From Smallanthus sonchifolius (Eukaryota; Streptophyta; Magnoliopsida; Asterales; Asteraceae), in NCBI GenBank assembly GCA_023525975.1, contig JAKNSE010000034.1:2108001-2172000 (forward strand): a stretch of 64,000 nt of DNA. The letters are read 5' to 3'. A program made the position numbers and the translations under genes. The notes under the pieces are model-generated. The model worked only from the letters and a program-made list of their open reading frames with translations. It was not told where the DNA came from and did not search any database. Positions 59,801-64,000 of this stretch are shown here, piece after piece; position 1 is the first letter of the stretch; each line of letters starts with the position of its first letter.

Positions 59801-61368
59801 TTCTCTCCATACACGTGTAGTATTTCACCAGACGGCAGAGGAATCTTTATGAATTTGTCGGCACAAACGATCTCAGCACGATGTTTGGATAACCAATCCA
59901 TGCCGACGATCACGTCGAAACTCCCCAGTTGCATAGGAGTTAAGTCAATAGAGAAAGTATGTTCGTTAAGTTGTAGTTGATTGTTTGCAATGATTGAGTC
60001 AACTTTAACGGATTTCTCGTTAGCTACTTCTACATTATAAGTTTTGTCTAGTTGGGTTCTAGTCTTAGCAAGCATTGGTTCAAAGTCAAAGGACACGAAA
60101 CTTTTATCCGCACCAGAATCAAACAAAATAGTAGCATATTGATTATTGATCAGATACGTACCATTGACAACATCGTTGTCGGTTTGAGCTTGACTGGCAG
60201 TAATGGTGTAGACTCGGCCTTTGGAAGCAGAGATTGAAGCTTTTATTGCATTGGCCAGTAACGGACATTTATCCTTGAAGTGACTTGGATCTCCACATTG
60301 GAAACAAGCCTTAACAGTTAAGGATGGTGTGTTTTGTATCACGTTATGGCCTTGCACTTGAGATTGAGTGTTGCTTGGGGTTCGGCAACGATCTTGAGTA
60401 TGTCCCAACCTTTTGCACTTTGTGCAAACCCAACATGGTGCATTGGGAAGATGGTGAGACTTGCAAATATCACATTGAGGATAACTCCCCGAATAAGCCT
60501 TCTTGGTTGGACTGAAGGTAGTAGTAGTAGCAGGTGCTACTTGGCTCACAGGTTGAGCAGGTGTAACAGTCCCATAATTTTGTTTATGGTTGGACTTTCT
60601 CTTCCTGTTTCTACCAGTAGGTTCAGGTTTAGAAGTCACAGCAGCAACCACAGCAGGTTTCTTCCCCCCTTTGCGGTGAAGGATTCCCGCATCGACATAA
60701 GTGTCGGTAAGTGTGGCTGAAAGACGAACAGCTTCTTCGATAGTAGCAGGTCTACTACTAAGAACAGCACTCCTGATTTGAATTGGGAGTCCCTTGCAGA
60801 ATTTCTCAATCTTCCTAGCCAAGGTGTCGACTAGGTGAGGAACGAGTAGACAAAGCTCATAAAAACGAGTGACATAAGCAGAATTGTCACCACTATCTTG
60901 GGAGAGAGTCCAAAATTCCTCCTCGATCTTCATCATTTCGTTTCGAGGACAGAACTCATTGATCATGAGTTCCTTGAATTCAGCCCAAGGAAGAGCCATA
61001 GCAACAGGAACGGTGCGAGTAGTTTTCTCGCCGTTCCACCAAGTTAGTGCACGCTTTTGAAAGACGCTTGAGCCATATTGGACTTTGAGTGCCTCGGGAA
61101 CACCAGCATTGAGGAAGGTGTTCTCAATGCCCTCAAACCATTGGAGTAGTCCAGTGGCTCCTTCATGACCCGAATACTTTGGTGGTGAACACGAATTAAA
61201 GTATTTGAAGTTGCAAGCATTGTTGTTGTTGTTATTAGAAGAGCTTTGATCACGATGTTGAAACAGAGCTGGTAGTATTGCAGCAATCCGATCAACAATT
61301 TGTTGTGTGAGTGCCGGATTTGTATCAACGGGATCAGACATTCTATAAGAAAATAAAGTAAAATGCAA
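56860..61368 (-). CDS. Intact gag-pol polyprotein of a Tekay/Del-like chromovirus
   Basis: The frame has 1502 codons; the likely start is MSDPVD at 61341 (residue 10). Domains in order: gag capsid (LTWWNGEKTTRTVPVAMAL, about 110-130), zinc knuckle CFQCGDPSHFKDKCP, retropepsin ILFDSGADKSFVS, reverse transcriptase with the catalytic FIDD box (VIVFIDDILIYS), RNase H (VVFCDASKQGLGCVLM, then ADALSR), integrase with the HHCC zinc region (HPGADKMYKGLRQHYWW, then CLTCSKVKIEHQRPSG) and the core starting MDFITKLPRTPRGFDSIWV. A C-terminal chromodomain-like module (IPIVKVRWQSKRGPEFTWE) would target chromatin. No stops or frameshifts are seen, so the element could be autonomous. Host small-RNA silencing is expected but not visible in the sequence. 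Confidence 0.95.
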   Translation of the reverse strand: MHFTLFSYRMSDPVDTNPALTQQIVDRIAAILPALFQHRDQSSSNNNNNNACNFKYFNSCSPPKYSGHEGATGLLQWFEGIENTFLNAGVPEALKVQYGSSVFQKRALTWWNGEKTTRTVPVAMALPWAEFKELMINEFCPRNEMMKIEEEFWTLSQDSGDNSAYVTRFYELCLLVPHLVDTLARKIEKFCKGLPIQIRSAVLSSRPATIEEAVRLSATLTDTYVDAGILHRKGGKKPAVVAAVTSKPEPTGRNRKRKSNHKQNYGTVTPAQPVSQVAPATTTTFSPTKKAYSGSYPQCDICKSHHLPNAPCWVCTKCKRLGHTQDRCRTPSNTQSQVQGHNVIQNTPSLTVKACFQCGDPSHFKDKCPLLANAIKASISASKGRVYTITASQAQTDNDVVNGTYLINNQYATILFDSGADKSFVSFDFEPMLAKTRTQLDKTYNVEVANEKSVKVDSIIANNQLQLNEHTFSIDLTPMQLGSFDVIVGMDWLSKHRAEIVCADKFIKIPLPSGEILHVYGEKQPKGLKLMTITKAQKYLNKNYPAFLAHVVKEKDKGKLMADIPVIKDFAEVFPEDLPGIAPTRQVEFRIDLVPGATPVARAPYRLAPSEMQELASQLQELSDKGFIRPSSSPWGAPVLFVKKKDGSFRMCIDYRELNKLTVKNRYPLPRIDDLFDQLQGASIFSKIDLRSGYHQLRVKEEDIPKTAFRTRYGHYEFVVMPFGLTNAPAVFMDLMNRVCRPYLDKFVIVFIDDILIYSKSKQEHEEHLRLVLDLLKQEQLYAKFSKCEFWLKEVQFLGHVINEAGIHVDPAKIEAVKNWIAPKTPTEIRSFLGLAGYYRRFISNFSKIAVPLTALTHKGRIFEWGQEQEEAFQTLKEKLCHAPVLSLPDGSNDFVVFCDASKQGLGCVLMQRGKVIAYASRQLKVHEDNYTTHDLELGAVVFALKIWRHYLYGTKCEIFTDHKSLQHIFNQKDLNMRQRRWMELLNDYDCEIKYHPGKANVVADALSRKEYPNICCALIQSDIETKILKAQQTVLSEGNMQKELGCGVEKQLETRPNGLLHFLNRLWVPDRDDLRTLIFDESHKTRYSIHPGADKMYKGLRQHYWWPGMKKDVAVYVSKCLTCSKVKIEHQRPSGLLEQPEIPMWKWECISMDFITKLPRTPRGFDSIWVIVDRLTKSAHFLAIRDDWGAEKLAQVYLDEIVRLHGVPLNIISDRDSRFTSRFWGSLQSFMGTQLNLSTAYHPQTDGQTERTIQTLEDMLRACVLDFGGNWDKYLPLAEFLYNNSYHASIEMAPFKALYGRHCRSPLGWDEVGEAQITGPALVQDTTDRIIQVRDNLRLARERQKKNADIRRRPLEFQVGDMVLLKVSPWKGVVRFGKKGKFTPRYVGPFKIIKRIGKVAYELELPDKLSNVHPTFHVSNLKKCLAEGNLQVPLDEVHIDESMHFVEKPIEIMDREIKQLKRSRIPIVKVRWQSKRGPEFTWERKDQMKAKYPHLFTNSTT

Positions 61369-61952
61369 GTTTGAGATGAATAATAATATTCAAGAGTTAA
61401 GCTTTGAAAGTAAAGATAGGCTTAAGTTTAAACACATAGTTAGTAATTGTGTTGGTTGGGTTTTACCTCACAATTACTTAGGACATATCAAGGTTAATAA
61501 GATTTCAACAATATTTGAGAAAGTCATGCTTTAGCCTATAAGTGAACACTCATCCCGAGAATCCCCAGGTAAGCGTAACAGGTCCAGTAATTTGGATTTG
61601 TACGAATACGCTTGCCTAGACAGGAAACTCAGAATACAGGCATTCACCCTTCCAGATTGCACGAGTTTCTGAACATTGTCAAAGTCTTAAACCTTAACGA
61701 GATCTTGGATAGACTTACAAAGTCTAGAGGGTTTTATAAAATATTTTAAAACATTGGACAATTTCATATAAAAGAATATTGATGGAAGTATAGGGTAAAG
61801 TCTTAGAATTTTGAGGATTTGTAAGATTTGTGTTAAAGATTTAGAATTTGACAAATAAACACATAAGTTCCTAATCATGCAAGACTAAAAGAGGGTCCTA
61901 AAGTTATAGTCTAGGTTAAAGATTTCTAATAACCTAAATCCCTATAACCAAG

Positions 61953-61964
61953 GCTCTGATACCA
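61953..61964 (-). other. Primer-binding site of the Tekay-like element (initiator tRNA-Met)
   Basis: The minus strand reads TGGTATCAGAGC, three bases inside the 5' LTR (which ends ...GGTGTGACA). It fixes the orientation of the element. Confidence 0.9.
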
Positions 61965-61967
61965 ATC

Positions 61968-64000
61968 TGTCACACCCCAACCGGGCGGCGGAACACGTCG
62001 GAGTATGACCCGAGTTGTGACCAGATTGCTCGTAGCACTTGGAACTATTAAAATTTCATAATTTTATTCAATAATATTAAAAGTGCCTCAAAGGCTACAA
62101 ATAGTTCAAATAAGCAAGACAAAACATAGTTCCAAACAAGATAAAATCAGATTTCAAGTTTCTAAGTCCAAGCCTAAGTGTTGAACATAAATCAAGCGTT
62201 GCTTGAACTTGGTGCACCTGAAACATGTTTAAAATAAGAGTTATCAACAAAATGAATTGTTGGTGAGCAATCATGGTAGATATATATATAGTAGTTTAGA
62301 TAAAGTACAAATTCCATGCTAAGACAAGTAATACATTATAGTCTTATTGTATATACACACAGTCCAAATTAAACCTTCCTTTTAAGATTTATCCAATTCA
62401 GATTGTCCAACATATAGTTAACAGTTTTTCAGTTTCAGAATTCATTACATGCATCCTAGATCAAAGAAATGCATGGGGTAGCTAACCCACATGGTACCAC
62501 TAATTCCATTCATAGGCTGTCGCAACAGTTAATAATATGAACTAGTGTAATCAACAAATAAGCCACATAATGCAATTAAACAAGTCTAACATAAGGGAAT
62601 TTGTTTCAAGTTGTGAGATTTGTCAATAGTGTAAGTGTAATTATATAGGAACATGTTTCACCCCAAAAGTGATAAAATGTATAAAGAGGGGCATGAAAAC
62701 TCACATGGTTTGTAAGTAGTTTCCGAGCTAAGTTTGATCCAAAGATATAATCCAAAGTAGGTCACAATTAACCTATTATAGTTGTAGTTTAGTCATTTAG
62801 TTTAAAGGAAATAAGCTAAGGTTCGATCGTGTTCTCGAATTTGGGAAATTAGGGTTTTGGAAAGTTTAAGGTTTGAAAAGTAATTTGGTTATAGTTTAAG
62901 GTGTGCAAGTATTTAAATTACTAAATTATTATATTTAGTAATTTAAATATAATTTCAGATTTTATAAAATATTTTAAGTGATTATTTAATTAGTTACTTA
63001 TTTAGTAATTTAGTTAATAAATGTGTTTAATTAACTAAATATGTCAAAAAGATAGTAAGAATATAAATATAATTTAAATTATAAATTATATAAATATTTT
63101 ATGTTAATAAGTAAATTTTTATAAAATTTACTTATTTTTAGTTTAATTAAATCAATAATTCCATTGATTTAATTACAAAACAAAATTAGTAAAAATTAGT
63201 AAAAATGTCTAAAAGTTCCAGAAACTTAATATTTTGTTAAAAATATATAGATTAAGTTTCTGTAATTTTTGGAATAGATTTACTAATTTTAAATAAATAA
63301 TCCAAGTTTTAAAATTAGACTTTTAAATAAATAATTTTATAAACTCAGAAATTTTTCTGTTTTTATTTTATAAAACAGTAGAGAATTTTATTACAAAAAT
63401 TTGGGCTATTTATTTGTACATTTTCGAGTTGTAAATAAAAAGTTATGAATTTTTAAAGATTAAAGATTTAATTAATAAAAATCAAAAATAGGAAAAAGGG
63501 TAGAGGTGCGGGGCTGTGGCTCGAACCCGCGACCTCCCCCGTACGAGTCAAGTGTCTTAACCGGTTGATCTGGGCGTATGCCTTGATCAAGGATGCATGC
63601 GAAAAGATTTTAACACATAACCCCAGCCCACCTTCTTCCCCAATTCGTATTCCCGAAACCCTAGCCTACCAATCCACTCGATTCGAACCCGATCGAACTC
63701 GCCACCATGGGGCTTTCATTCATTACATCAAAACGAATCTATGGGCACGATTTTTACCTGATATGGTTGCGGATCGAGGGAGAACGACTACCAAGCCGGG
63801 GTCGGCAAATCGCGAGCTCGTCGGAGTTCCAGGAGAGCAATGCGATGGATACGAGGGTGTAGAAAGTTTGTAAAAGGTGTCGCGAGTGTGTGTGAGAGAG
63901 TTTTATGCTTCAATTTTACTCGAAACGTATGAATTGATACAGGTTTAACTAAGGACGGTTACGAGCCGTTTTGAGTTCAATTCATTGAATTCGGTTGTAA
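61968..64000 (-). repeat. 5' LTR of the Tekay-like element, truncated by the window
   Basis: It begins TGTCACACCCCAACCGGGCG on the plus strand and matches 54184-56216 at all but one position by eye. About 610 bases of it should lie beyond the window, as judged from its partner. Confidence 0.95.
63510..63574 (-). other. tRNA-like segment inside the 5' LTR
   Basis: Identical to 55726-55790, with an A-box-like GATCAACCGGTTAAG and a B-box-like GCGGGTTCGAGCC on the minus strand. In the element it lies within the promoter-side LTR. Confidence 0.55.

Larger units (their letters stand above)
54184..64000 (-). mobile_element. Young Tekay/Del-like Ty3/gypsy retrotransposon, cut by the window end
   Basis: The left LTR is 54184-56826 and the right LTR begins at 61968 and runs past the window end; the repeat offset is 7784 bases throughout. 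The element reads leftwards: 5' LTR on the right, initiator tRNA-Met primer-binding site, gag-pol, polypurine tract, 3' LTR on the left. The left flank is GGGGG (54179-54183), and the other flank is outside. Over the 2033 bp of LTR that can be compared I see one difference (C near 55322, A near 63106), so the insertion is very recent. It sits in the protease region of the Athila-like element. Confidence 0.95.

Noticed and set aside
1..64000. CRISPR arrays, bacterial operons, rRNA or intact tRNA genes
   Set aside because: The repeats are not evenly spaced with unique spacers, the sequence is clearly plant nuclear DNA, and no full cloverleaf tRNA or rRNA was recognised.

Overview
This is plant nuclear DNA, most likely from a eudicot and plausibly an Asteraceae species. 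The evidence is AT-rich intergenic sequence, a gene with several spliceosomal introns, a canonical Aux/IAA auxin repressor, an F-box/LRR gene, and a dense layer of plant transposons (Ty1/copia, Ty3/gypsy of Athila and Tekay/Del type, Helitrons, hAT-like MITEs, PIF/Harbinger, LINE, SINEs). The family assignment to Asteraceae rests on the general look of the repeats and is only an inference.

Only two host genes are supported. A five-exon Aux/IAA gene of the IAA27/IAA8/IAA9 type lies at 28840-31015 (+) and encodes 294 residues with all four family domains. An F-box/LRR gene lies at 38164-39556 (+); its first intron ends in AA instead of AG, so it makes either a 413-residue protein by unusual splicing or a 306-residue protein by read-through. 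The remaining short reading frames are transposon fragments or chance.

Layout: 1-9.2 kb is AT-rich intergenic DNA with local duplications and a tRNA-like SINE candidate. 9.2-11.2 kb holds a hAT-like MITE with a Helitron inside it and a second Helitron beside it. 12.6-15.7 kb has a tRNA-containing TIR element, two Helitrons and a SINE. 16.5-18.4 kb is a decayed, 5'-truncated non-LTR reverse transcriptase. 18.4-24.6 kb is a full-length but degenerate copia element with repeat arrays in its leader. 24.7-25.9 kb is a Harbinger transposase relic followed by a minisatellite. 28-31 kb is the Aux/IAA gene. 31.5-35 kb has fold-back and TIR elements. 36.2-39.6 kb is the F-box locus with a 329-bp duplication, two SINEs sharing one target and a hAT-like MITE upstream. 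40.1-43.4 kb is a gag-only copia element whose 3' LTR contains a Helitron nested in a Helitron plus a solo-LTR-like insertion. 43.6-45.1 kb has three copies of one MITE, two of them inverted. 46.7-49.0 kb is a copia element reduced to gag and protease. 50.7-54.2 kb is the 5' part of an Athila-like element, interrupted inside its protease by a very young Tekay-like element (54184 to beyond the window end) with an intact 1502-codon gag-pol frame.

The transposons give a relative chronology: nearly identical LTRs in the Tekay element, about 4-6% divergent LTRs in two copia elements (counted by eye), and older relics carrying in-frame stops. I found no new molecular system. The strongest observations are the precisely resolvable nested insertions, the stop-codon pattern consistent with methylcytosine deamination, the tRNA-like module in the Tekay LTR and the broken splice acceptor of the F-box gene.
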